A stretch of DNA of 64,000 nucleotides from Chionoecetes opilio. Taxonomy: Eukaryota; Arthropoda; Malacostraca; Decapoda; Majidae. Positions 1-11,965 of the stretch are shown here, piece after piece; the first letter of the stretch is position 1, and each line of letters opens with the position of its first letter. The DNA is taken from positions 1-64,000 of the forward strand of contig JACEEZ010024150.1 in assembly GCA_016584305.1 (NCBI GenBank), written 5' to 3'. The position numbers were made by a program, and so were the translations under genes. A model generated the notes under the pieces. That model saw only the letters and a list, made by a program, of their open reading frames with translations. It was not told the DNA's origin and did no database searches.

Positions 1-119
1 AATCTGTATTATTTACAATTTTTTCCCCGTAGCACAGATAGGGTTTTCCCTTCCCCAGCCTCTCCCCAACCCAAGGGGGAAATATTTTAGCAGTTTGCTG
101 ATTTAACATCCACGCAGCC

Positions 120-2190
120 AAGATGTTCTACGGCCTGCCATGAACATTTGCGTAGGATGGTGTACCAGTATGCCATAGCTTGTGGGAGCAAGAGCATCCC
201 TCCCGCCTGGGAGAAAGAGAAAATGGCGACAAGGGACTGGTACTATGCCTTCATGAACCGTCTTTCCAAACCTTGTATTGAAGGCTCCGAAAGGGCATTT
301 TCCATTGCCAGGATGTTGCCTTTAAACAAAGTCAATGTGGAAACCTTCTTTAAGGCTTACACATTAGCTTTGGAGAAGTACACATTCACGCCGGACCGGA
401 TATACAATTTGGATGAGAGTTCATTGTCGACTGTTATAAAGCCAGTCAAGGTTGTGTGTGCGAGAGGCCAGCCAGTAGCCACCCCAGGTAACTCGTGAAC
501 GCGGGGGACAGCATGACGTTTGTGGGCATTATAAATGCTGGGGGGCCCGTCCATCCCTCCAGTGTTTATAATTCCCAGATGCCGAGGGAATCCCGCTTTC
601 ATGAGGAACACGATCTTTGGTTCCAAAGGGATATTGCATCCTAGTGGCTGGATGAAGGGTTTGAAGGGCTTCGTGCAGACACTTCAGCATCTCCATGAGA
701 AGTCTTGTTCTTCTGTAGAGAAAAAGATTTTTTCCCTGATCATGGACAATGCTGAATGTCACATGAACATTCAGCCTGTTGATTTTGCGATAATGCATGG
801 TATCGTGATGTTACTTGCCTCCGCTAACAGACAAACTCCAGCCATTGGATGTGAGTGTCTTTGGTCCCTTTAAGACATTCCTGCGTGCCCTACTGAACGA
901 CCACGCGCTCATGCACCCTAACGAGCACATAACATCCACAAGTTGCCAGATTTTTGCTTCTGAGGCATGGACCAAACCCCTACCCCCCTCCAACATTCTC
1001 ATGGTTTTTCCGGGCGACGGGTTTATAGGGGCCACTCAATCGCAACATCTTTCCGATGATGTGTTTTGTAGGAGCGCATGTAACCGAGCGACCGGCACCA
1101 CCAGAATTTGTGTGGGGAAAGTTACTCCAACTCTTCTGATGGAGGAAGTTCAGATGGAGAGGACGACTGGGCTGAAAGGCCATACCTCAGAAGCTATACC
1201 CCTTCCCGCGGGTGTCTCCCGGGCTAGATGATGTGCCTGCCACCCCGGGCCCCAGCACGACAGAGCCTGCCACCCCGAGCACCAGCACGACAGAGCCTGC
1301 CACCCGGGCCCCAGCACGACAGAGCCTGCCACCCCGGGCCCCAGCACGAACGCCCCTGCCCAACCCCCCGGGCCCCAGCACGACAAAGCCTGCCAACCCC
1401 CCGAGCCCCAGCACGACGAGCCTGCCAACCCAGGCCCCAGCACGATGCACCCTGGCCACCCCGGGCCCACCCACACGCACCCTGCCACCCCAGGACACCC
1501 TTCTCAACAGACAGACTTAACCCCAGAGGGGTTTTCGGCCGTTCCCTAAGGCTAATCCTCGTCCTTATGGAAAGGGACGGAAGAGGGTGCGGGCCTGCAT
1601 TTTAAACCGAGAATGAGGAGGCAAATATCTGACCTGAGGTTGAAGGCAGAGAAGAGGCCGAAAACTGGAAGACAAAAAGAAGGCAAGCGGCTGAAAAGAA
1701 AACATTGGGAAGAAGAAGGGTCCACAGCGGGAAAAAGTCTTGCCTGTCCCGGAGGAAGACACCACTGAAAGAGGAGGAGGTTGATGTGTCCGACTTCAGC
1801 TGGACGACTCCTCCGAATACTCGGATGAGGTGGACGAGAGGGAACCTGGACTGCAGCATCATACCCTTTTGCTGCGAAAACATCACAGTGGGGACTTTGT
1901 TTTTGGTTCAGCTGAAGCTGGAGGGGGAAGGGGGTTGGGGGGCACATTAGTGTGCTATGTTGCTCAGGTGTTGGCCATCATGGGAGGATGGAAATTAAAC
2001 CTTTCTTTCCTCCGGATGAAGTCCGCTAACACCCGAGACACGTTCACCTTCCCTACCATCTAGATGAAGCTTCTGTTGATCCAGAAAAGTGCAAGGTGTC
2101 CTGGTGAAATCCAAGGGCATCACCAAGAGGAGGCTGACCTGGTGAAGGTGTTTCCCCCGCTGCATGCCTTCATGATGCACATTCTGAAAT
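120..2190 (+). pseudogene. pogo/Tigger (CENP-B/jerky-like) transposase, decayed
   Basis: The coding trace runs through three frames. The first block (about 120-498) has the end of the CENP-B type helix-turn-helix, with PPAWEKEKMATRDWYYAF, then the first catalytic region YNLDESSLSTV. The second block (535-810) has IPPVFIIPR and LIMDNAECH. The third (815-1060) has KLQPLDVSVFGPFK. The three aspartates at 412-414, 745-747 and 848-850 match the DDD triad of the pogo superfamily, with about 34 residues between the last two. A C-terminal trace at 1880-2190 (GDFVFG, YVAQVLA, FTFPTI) resembles the tail of such transposases. Frameshifts near 500 and 810 and a later stop break it, so it is not functional. 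It would cut and paste DNA at TA sites in the nucleus. Confidence 0.87.
1232..1500 (+). repeat. GC-rich minisatellite, 27-30 bp unit, inside transposase fossil
   Basis: About nine imperfect copies of a unit like CCTGCCACCCCGGGCCCCAG followed by CACGACAGAG. In the coding direction it would give Pro/Thr/Ser repeats (PATPGPSTTE), so it may have expanded inside a linker of the transposase. The apparent ORFs on both strands here are by-products of the repeat. Confidence 0.85.
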
Positions 2191-3449
2191 AGTGAGCTAA
2201 AAATACCTGACTATCTTTTATAAATGCTATTTTTAATATGAGCTTATCTTCATTTCATCACCTAATAAAAATGGTGGGGTCTAGCTTAAAATATATGTTT
2301 GAAATTTTTGGCAAAAAAAACACATAATGTTGATGTAATATGAGTTTAAATATCATACGGGCCCCCCCATAACCTGATCCGGTGTCCCCCTCGTGGGGGG
2401 GACACCGACGGGTGCCAAAATTTATAAAAACCTTAATGACCCTTATTATCTTGAGTTAAGTATTCATGAGGGTACCATTTGGTGGCCATATTGTGAAAGT
2501 TTGTTTTGGGCACATGTGCACTCTCTCAGGAAAAAAATGGGATTTTTTTTGAATATTTTTCCACTAATAGACGGTGTCCCCCACACACCCTACTTACTAC
2601 ATTCCCGCCGTAATAAACTTGTGTGTGAACGCTGTGTTAGGTGGTAAGGAAAAGGGAAGTGGTGCGCAGACCTCTTCCACTGCCAAAAAAACTCTTCTCT
2701 GCGCAAACTGAATCATTGTACATCATCATACAGCCCAGTACATACGTGGAGGCGCGCATTTGAACTTTTGGGAATTTTTTCTTCCCCAGTTGAATGTTTT
2801 GGGAGCATTGGATTTTCGATCTCGTATATTGAAAATAGACCCTAATTTACTCAGCTCGTATCATTGATTTCTCGTATACCGAATGCTCGTATAACGGGAC
2901 CTCCCTGTAATAGATAAAACTTATAAAATAGAAAAGAACAATATCTCCACTAGGAACAACAATCAAACAAGCAACATACGCCACAAATGTTCCAATTGTA
3001 ATTGTTGCACCGTAACCGTGCACAACTGGAAACAAAAACTGAGCGTTTTTGTGGTGGTGGTGAGTTTAGTCAACTAAAACCGGTGTTAGTTTTGCGACGC
3101 GAACACGCCCATTTTGTACCTGATATATGGCTTTTTATAATCGTAGTGAAGCTGTGAAAAATGCCGGGGTTTGTGTAAAAAGAGGCTTGGAAAACCATAT
3201 TCCACCAAAACTACAGGATTAGATTTTTAATATGTTGTAAAGATGACCCTAGCGCACCAAAAAATCCATGTTTAGTTAATATTGCAATTTCCCCTGGGTT
3301 CAGCCCTTTTTGGCGCTAGATTTACTGGTCTAATAGTGCTCCCCCAGGGCCCCAGGTGCCCCCCCATTGATAGATAGATATAGCTACGCCACTGCTGCCG
3401 TATGGTATTACTACCTCCACTTTCTCTGTGTGGAATCCACCTACAGTAC
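2191..3449. other. no gene recognised
   Basis: AT-rich sequence after the transposase trace, the P1 right end to 2907, then unassigned DNA. The short ORFs at 2393-2647 and 2847-3035 have no recognisable motif, and the second lies in the transposon terminus. Confidence 0.6.
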
Positions 3450-4410
3450 CACTCCTCTGGCAAATTTCTTGACCAGACTTTTGACTTACCTGGAAGAAAC
3501 ATATATTATATATTAAGGGAACTGCCCTCCGCCACTTACAAACTCGCTCCCATGTGTCTTGGGATGCTGATCGCAACTCTCCTCCATTTACACACAGTAT
3601 TGATCCTCTCCACTCTCAACTATGTGTGTCTTATCTATTCTTCTGCCTCTGCTTTCCTCCGTAGCTTCTTTGACCCTGTTCACCACCTAGGCTTACATTT
3701 GGCTCTTGGTGCATTTCACTCATTCCTGGTTGAAAGACTAAATGCGTAGTTGGGCCTACCTTCCTTCTCTCTCAGGTGATATGCTTGACTTAAGTAATTT
3801 TTTAACCCTAAGATCTCTGTCTCTCAACCTCTCCTTCCCTTGTTTGTCCTCACCTTTCCCTGTTTGCATAAACACCCATCTCTCATTCCTTTCCTACTCT
3901 AAATCTTCTCGTTATCTAATCATTCCTTCCCCCATAGTTCATACCTTCTCCCCATATCATCTACTCTGTCTTAACTGGCTCTTCCAAGTCTGACACCGCT
4001 CCTTTAGTCTTATGCTCTCACTTTCTTTAACATGTTTCTACTCATGCCACAAGCACCCACGACCCACATTTACACTGGTGGTTCTAAATCCCTCTTTGGA
4101 TCTGGTTTCGCTGTCCTTTTCTCTTCCCTTCACTTTCAATTCCACCTGCCCTAGGCCAGTGTCTTTACAACTGAATTGTTCACTGTCCTCTGCCTTTTTA
4201 TAATGCCGAGGGGGGGTTGGGGAGGCTGTTCTTCTTGTCCCTCCTTTTTCTTCTTCTTCTGCACGTTGTTATGTTAGTCTTTTGATGGGATGCCGAAAGG
4301 GGTGATGCAATGTAATGCCCTATACACATTCTAATTATCAAAGCCCTTGAACAGAATATTACACTGCACGGACCACGCAAGGATCTTCTGAAATCCTATC
4401 AGGCTGTCTT
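3450..4410 (+). pseudogene. jockey-like non-LTR retrotransposon fragment (RT C-terminus to RNase H)
   Basis: Frameshifted coding trace. Around 3600-3790 the translation gives DPVHHLGLHLALGAFHS and, in the next frame, LSLRCDMLTLSN-like residues, as in the thumb/connection region of jockey-clade reverse transcriptases. Around 4050-4200 a second trace (DGSKS..GSGFAV, then ASVFTTEL) fits an RNase H domain with its first Asp. At least four frame changes show it is dead. It is 5' truncated, as is usual for non-LTR copies. The family call is from memory of the motifs. Confidence 0.7.
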
Positions 4411-4458
4411 CCGTAGGCGACCTGATAGTCATAATTTGGGAAATAAGTAATTCTCTTT

Positions 4459-4560
4459 TTAATAGCTGATGCTGAGATTCGAACCGACCTAGGGTAACCG
4501 AACCCTAATAGGGTTAACCCACTCAGCTTAGTGGTTCTGGTGAATTAATCCATCACATTT
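4459..4560 (-). repeat. tRNA-derived SINE-like sequence
   Basis: On the minus strand there is a B box GGTTCGAATCT (4475-4485) and, about 35 nt upstream, an A-box-like AAGCTGAGTGG (4519-4530). The spacing fits an internal RNA polymerase III promoter. The rest does not fold as a clean tRNA, so a SINE head is more likely than a tRNA gene. No target duplication was found. Confidence 0.5.
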
Positions 4561-4992
4561 TAACACCTGCTTCTCTCCTCTCCCTCATTTTATTGTAACG
4601 GAGGGGAAGAAATTATTAGTGAACGAGCAATGAGCAAAGTAGATTTTTTTTTTTTTTTTTTAACATCATTAAGTGGTTTGGAAAGGGCGGATGAATTTTG
4701 AACCAAAGGTTAGCGCAGTAGGTGATGACAGGCTAGTTGAGGGGTGGTGAAGGCAGTCGGAGAGTGGACATGAAAGGAACAAGAGTAGTTCCTCTCTGAC
4801 TCAGTCAACCACCGGCTGTTTCTACATAGCCTCGGTTGGAGGGTTTCAGGTTGTGATGTAACTGAGAGAGGGCGGACGAGTGAGGACGCCCTTTTACTAC
4901 CACTGTCAGGTGGTTATCAATTAATATTACCAATCTTGAGAAATGTGGGGAAGAAAAGTCAAGGAGTATGATTACCGTATTTTACGGCTTAA

Positions 4993-6210
<1,218 letters not shown>

Positions 6211-6213
6211 TTA

Positions 6214-6476
6214 AGGCTGGTTTCCACTAGTCCGCTTCTACGGCCGCCGTTGCCGTTCAGCGCCCAACAATGACGTCACAAAAAAGTAGACCGCACCGAG
6301 CGGCCTCGAGTTGGCTGCCGTACAAAGTTAAAATCAAGTCATCTCTCCCGCTCGAGTGAAGGTGCAAACTGTGCCTGGCTCCCACTACAGCCACTCAAGC
6401 GGTGATGATGGTGACGTCATTGTTGGGCGGTGAACGGCAACAGTGGTCGTAGAAGCGGACTAGTGGGAACCGGCCT
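6214..6476. mobile_element. 263-bp foldback MITE with TTA duplication (PIF/Harbinger-like)
   Basis: Near-complete palindrome. Left arm AGGCTGGTTTCCACTAGTCC, right arm complementary to AGGCCGGTTCCCACTAGTCC, flanked by TTA at 6211-6213 and 6477-6479. It contains paired TGACGTCA motifs near both arms. TTA is the usual TWA target of PIF/Harbinger elements. No ORF. Confidence 0.75.
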
Positions 6477-7079
6477 TTATAAGACACTTTTTCCCCTAAA
6501 ATATACCCTGAAAAATACTCATGAGTCTTCCAAGACTGATGTTGTAGGTTAGCTTAGGTAGCTATTCAATTCAGCCTCTTATATGATGTAACCTCAGTAC
6601 TTACCTGTTACAAGTATTTCGAATACCATAAGCCATTCAAATTAACTAATCTGTCACGCTGTGATGTTTACTACGGTACTGGCGGGAGTCGTTCCACCTC
6701 GGCAGATTGGCGCTGACAGCCATTCCGTGTATAAAGAACTTTGTTTGTTACATTAGATGAAAGTTTGTATACTTGTGTACATGCAGCCATCACAAATACT
6801 ACACGCATACAGGAAAATTAAAACTATACGTGGTGAAGCACAGGAGGCAGGCAATGTAGTGAGGCACGGGAGGACGTAAAAGGACGTGTTTACTCTTAGG
6901 ACGACAAAGCCAGACTCATCGGCACGCCAGGCACACAGCTGCACAACGCCGCGGTCGGCTTTGTTTTCACTCCCCCCGTCCGGACTGCGTATACATGTTC
7001 AGCCAGCCAACAGGTATCATTTACTACCAGGCTGTCACACGTATCACAAGCTCTTTTCAGTCCTGGAAATATCACCCAT

Positions 7080-8010
7080 GGCGAATTCATCAAAACAATT
7101 TACTTATACTATCACCAAAGACATTCTACAACAAGATACCTCACTCCGGGGTGCCCTGTGGTGCGCGTGAAATCGACCTCCGCCGTGCGGCAGTAGTTAA
7201 CCAGTCTGCTGGCCCATTCACTTGCTGCATATGACTATCAATGAAAATCATATAGACTATGGTTTATCAGTATATATGATATACTGTTACCTTCGTAAAT
7301 GTTTGTTCTATAATATTATCAAATAAGAAACAGTAAAACAATCTAAAGAAATGCCATTACGAGACTGAAGAAATATGCATGAACTTATTATTCACTTCAA
7401 CTCTTCGCCATTTAAAACTTTGAGAGTCAACATTTACTATGAAACATACCAATAGAAGCGCAATTTTATTAGCTTTCCATTGATATATTTCGTTTTCTGA
7501 TAAATGAATTACAACCATGCATACATTACCGTTAACTAAATAAATAACATCATCAATCGGGTAATTTTCCCGATTGATGTTATTTATTCACTTATATATT
7601 TTGTTTTCTGATAAATGAATTAGCACCATGCATAAATTAGCGTTGATTAAATAAATAACATCATCGATCGGGAAAATTACCCGATTGATGATTTTATATG
7701 TTTATTTAACGCTAATTTATGCATGGTTCTAATTCATTTATCAGAAAACGAAATATATCAATGGAAAGCTAATAAAATTGCGCTTCTATTGATATGTTTC
7801 ATGGTAAATGTTGACTCGCAAAGTTTTAATGGCGAAGAGTTGAAGTGAATATTCTTTGGTCATATGCAGCAAGTGAATGGGCCAGCAGGCTGGTACAACT
7901 CCTGCCACACGGCGGCGCCACCGTCGCCGGATAACAGAAGTTGCATTGGAGGGACCGCGAGTGAGGTATCTTGTTGTAGAGTGTCTTTGCTATCGCATAC
8001 AAGCTAGAAA
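7080..8010. repeat. large inverted repeat containing foldback family F core (F4)
   Basis: The outer arms (7125-7235 and 7880-7985) share ACATTCTACAACAAGATACC and CCCATTCACTTGCTGCATAT in inverted order. The inner part (7240-7860) is the F core also found at 45 kb, 51 kb, 53 kb and 62.7 kb: ATAATATTATCAAATAA, GCGCAATTTTATTAGC and the central palindrome AATCGGGTAATTTTCCCGATT. No coding potential. Confidence 0.8.
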
Positions 8011-8199
8011 ATAAAAATGGCTGATGAGCAGTGCTGAATGAAGATAATGAATTTTGAGTGTGTTCTTGTGTGAAAATGACTGTGTATCGGGCAACAGTTT
8101 TGGTGGTCTGCTTTTTTTCTTTTTTTCTTACAAATTTCTTTCCAAAATCAGGGTGCTTCTTCCAAGATGCAGCGTCTTATAAGCCGTAAAATATGGTAC

Positions 8200-9409
8200 C
8201 CCCAATATATTTACACAATAACAAAATGAATAACTGGGTAGACGCCAATTAACAGGAACAAAACAACTACAGCAATTATAGTAACATCAGAGCAGGGGTA
8301 ATGTCACCGTAAGAACTGCCTGGAGAGAGGTGAATTGCAGCAACAATCTTCAGCTCCGTAGTCACCACTTCAGGCAGCGGGGAGTGTTGAATGGTAGTCG
8401 GGACAGTGAAGGGTCGTCTGGAGGAGAGCCCAATCCTTCAGTGAGTGCCTTCAGGGGTTGAGAACAGCAGCAGGTAGTGGAGGTGTTGTCGAGGTGAGAG
8501 TGGCTAGCTGTCTGTCTGTCACAGCGAGGCCCGGCACCGGCGTCACCTTGGCTAGACTACCCCCTTCCCCCTAGACACGGGGGTGAGTGTTGACGAGGTA
8601 CTGGCCGATGAGTAGCTACATTGAAGCCCCGAAGCAGGCCGGCTAGCGAGAGTGAAAGTAGTAATCACCATTACTATAACGAGGGAGGTGTAGATCAGAG
8701 GCAGTTCCTCACACATACCCCCACCAAAGCATCTGCTGCACAACCGATGATGAAAGATAACTGTAGCTGACCTAGAGAAACATACAGAATATTTGTAAAA
8801 GGCTGGAGTGCAGGAATTAAACAGAAGATAACTATTGCCGGCTGAGAAGGTCGGCTCCAATATTAGAGGTTTGTGGTCAACTTCAAGGAAAAATTCCTTA
8901 CCTCTCGCTAGCCATCCCCTTCGGATTGTAGAGTAAAGTCGCTCCCGATGTAGTTGTTTCCGGCTGGCGTAAGAAATGGGATGTGCACGGTCATCATGGT
9001 ACTGGAAGAATACAGCTCCCAATCCATAATTTGAAGCATTGATGCACAGGACGAAAGTCTGGCTGGGGTCAGGAAGCCGCAGAATGGGTCCCGAGGCCAA
9101 GACTTGCTTCAACTGGTCGAAGAGCAGGTGCAGATCATCCATCAACTGTAGGAGTTCCCGTACCAGCTTCCTTAACACGTCAGAGAGGGGGCCGGTGAGC
9201 TCTGAGGCTTGAGAAAAGTGTTGCTGTAGTCTATCCAAAATAGACATGAGGGCAGAAATGTGAGTAGGCCAATCAGAAGATATACAGTACCTACCCTCCC
9301 GAGTTTTGCGCTTGCTTTCTTCCGAGGGCATAGCGCTAAACTCGAGGATCGCGAAACTCGGGTATTGAAAACCCTGTAAAAATGCTTATTTAGTCCGGTG
9401 CGAGACGTA
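8200..9409 (-). pseudogene. Gypsy-type LTR retrotransposon fragment: RT end, RNase H start, probable 3' LTR
   Basis: Reading leftwards from 9331, the translation includes FDQLKQVLASGPILRLPDPS, DASNYGLGAV-like (here INASNYGLGAVFFQYHDD), HPISYASRK and EFFLEVDHKPLI. This is the end of reverse transcriptase and the start of RNase H of crustacean Gypsy elements. The first RNase H Asp is changed to Asn (INASN), so activity would be lost. After PLI the similarity stops. About 8717 a TGTGTGAGGAACTG start may open the LTR. It sits at a GTAC where two O-element ends meet (8196-8199 and 9410-9413). It is 5' truncated, so the GTAC flanks may be chance. Confidence 0.82.
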
Positions 9410-9412
9410 GTA

Positions 9413-9790
9413 CCATATTTTACGGCTTATAAGACTCACGTTTTCCCCCAAAAAATACCCTGAAAAATACTAATGGTCTTCCAAGACGAATGTTGTAGTA
9501 CTTCCTCAGTACTCAGTACCTCAGTACTTACCTGTTACAAGTATTTTAAATACCATAAGACATTCAAATCAACTACGTAATCTGTCCTCACGCTGGCATG
9601 TTTACATTCCCCCTTTAGGCGGCAGATTGCCGCGATTGCCGCCAACAGCGCCATCTATCGTCTGCTATTGTTGACGTAACATTTACCATTACGCTGTCAC
9701 ACGTATCTTAAGCTCTTTTCAGTCCTGGAAATGATCACCCATGGCGAATTCATCAAAACGATTTACTAATACTATCGCATACAACCTAAA
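9413..9790 (+). mobile_element. TIR element O2, left part
   Basis: Starts CCATATTTTACGGCTTATAAG and is parallel to 6480-7120 of O1. Shared segments include ATACCCTGAAAAATACT, ACTTACCTGTTACAAGTATT and ATGGCGAATTCATCAAAAC. The right end was not found. The O1 right end and O2 left end would abut at TATGGTACCATA if the Gypsy fragment were removed. Confidence 0.7.
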
Positions 9791-9889
9791 AGTTATACGA
9801 TACACAAAGAAAATGGAAACAGACCAGCAGAAAGACACTTGGATTACTCGGCGGTGGCCAAGTAGTCCGCCCCGAGCAGATGTTGTTGT

Positions 9890-10260
9890 TGTTTTAGGGC
9901 TGCGAGGATCCCTTGGGGAACACTATGAGCCCTGGTGTTGTCCTATGATGCTATCACAGGCGTGGTAGTTGACCTGTCTTCCTCAGGAAGGCACAGGTGA
10001 GGAGGATAACGGCGTGTTGCCAGGAGGGGGGAATGCCAGCCGCCGCCAACAGGGTGGGTAGGTCAAAGGTGGTGACGTTCAGGGCGAGGAGTTGAGACTG
10101 TAGCACTATACGGTGGGAGTGGAAGCGCAGACACCGCAGCAGAAAGTAATCAATAGTCTCCGGGAACATTCATGCACCAAGGGCAGTAGGGGTCAGGGGA
10201 CAGACGGAGGCGATGCAGGTGAGCCGTGAACGTCGTGTGCCCCGAGCACATGGCTGGCCG
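9890..10260 (-). pseudogene. non-LTR retrotransposon 3' tail (family N2)
   Basis: Minus-strand trace with the C-terminal Cys/His signature: HCPWC-like region near 10190, then ETIDYFLLRC and FHSHRIVL, ending ...CAFLRKTGQLPRL and a stop near 9957, followed by the family 3' UTR to about 9890. One frame change near 10170. The same tail occurs at 24669-25360 and 40068-40262. It is 5' truncated, as expected after incomplete reverse transcription. Confidence 0.75.
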
Positions 10261-10915
10261 ACCCGACAGTGGCCGTGCAGTGATGTAAACAAATTTCCCT
10301 TGTAAACGCGGCGGTACACTCACGCTTACTAATCTCTTTTTTGAGGGCTGGGAAAGTGATTGATGGTGTTCATCTGTCAGACTATGTCCTCCAGATGTTG
10401 GACTCTGGATCTATTCCTCATTACATTGAAAAATGTAAGGAAATAGGGAATATAGATCCATATAACGTACCGCGCCACAAATCACGATTCCTCGAATCAT
10501 CAAATGGACATCATCACGACTCTGCTTGGTGGCGATCCTCCAGGCTTATTACGCCAGTGATATATACCACTACTTTGTGAGCTTGAAAAGTATATTTAAT
10601 CAGCCTCCCCATGTCTACAATTCTTAAAGACTAGTCAATTCGCACTGCAGTTTAATACACAGCTTAAACACTGCAAACGTAGTAATAATAATGAGCTGTA
10701 GCTACTACTGTGTGCGTGAGAGGAACGGTGACTGTGGTGTGCGGGAGCGGAGGCCGGCGGAGAGAGCCTCGCCCAGTCGCTTACACAATCAGTGAGTACC
10801 GAGGGTGGCGCACTTGCTTATAGCCCGATTGATGATGATATATATTTACAGCCCTCGAGTACAGGGCAAAATTCCCAACATTAAAGATACAACAAAACAA
10901 AACTCGAACATAAGA
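10261..10915. other. no recognised gene
   Basis: Contains one ORF at 10341-10580 (79 aa, LSDYVLQMLDSGSIPHYIEK and following) that I do not recognise. Its next frame continues with a plausible protein-like trace (GGDPPGLL), so it could be a decayed element gene. The rest is unassigned. The stretch 10902-10915 is the left target duplication of the SINE that follows. Confidence 0.4.
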
Positions 10916-11094
10916 TAAGATACTTTGATCCTATCTAGACACTTTGCAAGTAGCCCTACCAACTACAAGGTTATTGACTGTACAAAGCGCCACCACACCA
11001 GGACGAGTTTGGTGGACTCGAACCGCTGACCGAATGGCGCAGGGACTCTGCAACACCAGTCCGTGATTCTACCAACCGCGCCACCCTGGCGGGT
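10916..11094 (-). repeat. tRNA-derived SINE, family A, copy 1
   Basis: Minus strand: A box in GGGTGGCGCGGTTGG, B box GGTTCGAGTCC (11014-11024), then a body ending TAGATAGGATCAAAGTATCT. Flanked by a 14-bp direct repeat ACTCGAACATAAGA at 10902-10915 and 11095-11108, the mark of target-primed insertion. A second copy is at 46988-47159. The head resembles a tRNA with a long variable arm. Confidence 0.88.
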
Positions 11095-11127
11095 ACTCGA
11101 ACATAAGACCACAGGCTGTGCCTAGAC

Positions 11128-11262
11128 CAAAAAGCAGTAATAGTAGTCTTGGTAATAGTATTAGTCCTGGTAATAGTAGTAGTCCTGGTAATAGTAGTAG
11201 TCCTGGTAGTATGAGTAATCCTATTATTAGTAGTAGTCTTGGTAGTAGTAGTAGAAGGATGG
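11128..11262 (+). repeat. 18-bp minisatellite
   Basis: Imperfect tandem copies of AGTAGTCCTGGTAATAGT with TTG/CTG variation. The minus-strand ORF through it (Leu/Pro/Gly-rich) is an artefact of the repeat. Confidence 0.85.
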
Positions 11263-11308
11263 GCACAAGGTAGATTTCATCTATTCTCTGTAGTGGTGAG
11301 GGTGCAGT

Positions 11309-11310
<2 letters not shown>

Positions 11311-11342
<32 letters not shown>

Positions 11343-11681
11343 TTATACATCTTGGCCTTTAGCGTCTGTAGGCATTGACCTCCAGGGGTGGTATGGTAGG
11401 CCCAAGAGGCTCACTTGAGGGCTGTGTGATGGTTGGCCCTCGCCCATGGTGGGCAGGCAGGATTTTTATAGCGACGCCTGTGATTAGAGGCTCATGCCGC
11501 CCCCGTGTCCTCCGATGCACTCGCAATCGAAGGTAGAGTTATTGGGCAGCATGTGGATGTTCTTAGGCCACTTGACGGTGCAGAAATATTTTAAGTGGAT
11601 TTATGGGTCTCACTCGGGATCGAATTCGGGTCTTCGAGAACACCACCCGGTGACTCTAACCACTCTGCTGCCGCCTCCCCA
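11311..11681 (-). repeat. tRNA-derived SINE, family B, copy 1, with poly(A)
   Basis: Minus strand: head GGGGAGGCGGCAGCAGAGTG (A box), B-box-like ATTCGATCCC, then a conserved body shared with 32187-32531 (CACATGCTGCCCAATAACTC, TGAGCCTCTAATCACAGGC, ATAAAAATCCTGCCTGC), ending in about 30 A (seen as T at 11311-11340). The complete head, body and tail order marks a full-length SINE. Confidence 0.88.
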
Positions 11682-11862
11682 AAGGACCCCACGTGCTCAT
11701 CAACCTGAGCAGACCAAAGGAAGATCAGGATTAATAGCAGCTACCTGGGAACTAGCTGGGCCATCAGACGGTAAAGTAAGCCGAGGTGAAACGTCAGTAC
11801 CCTCACTTGAGCAGGAGAACTTACACTTTTCCCTGGGCTCCGATGTAGGCTCAGTTATGACG

Positions 11863-11965
11863 GGTAACGGCTGAAGTCTACGGTGTTTATTTGAGGATGG
11901 CGTGACTGGTAACAGCTGAAAGCTACGGTGTTTATCTATGTACAGCGTGACTGGTAACAGCTGAA
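11863..11965 (+). repeat. ~47-bp direct repeats (2.3 copies)
   Basis: GTAACGGCTGAAGTCTACGG, GTAACAGCTGAAAGCTACGG and GTAACAGCTGAAGGAG begin three successive units that each end GGCGTGACTG or AGCGTGACTG. They lie at the 3' edge of the Gypsy fragment. Confidence 0.8.

Larger units (their letters stand above)
1..2907 (+). mobile_element. pogo/Tigger-like DNA transposon (family P1), right part
   Basis: The left end is outside the window. The right end at 2888-2907 reads ATAACGGGACCTCCCTG followed by TA, which is the expected CTG|TA end of a pogo-type element. The last ~260 bases (2647-2907) match the right end of the shorter element at 29928-31818. Both carry the stretch GTGCGCAGACCTCTTCCACT and the series of TCGTAT motifs. 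The element encodes the decayed transposase at 120-2190, so this copy probably represents the autonomous parent of the small P1 copies in the window. Target-site TA on the left cannot be seen. Confidence 0.75.

Noticed and set aside
1150..1605. Gly/Trp-rich and Pro/Arg-rich ORFs on both strands
   Set aside because: All arise from the GC-rich minisatellite in the transposase fossil.
10341..10580. 79-aa ORF as a real gene
   Set aside because: Unrecognised, short and without splice signals; kept only as a remark in the unassigned region.
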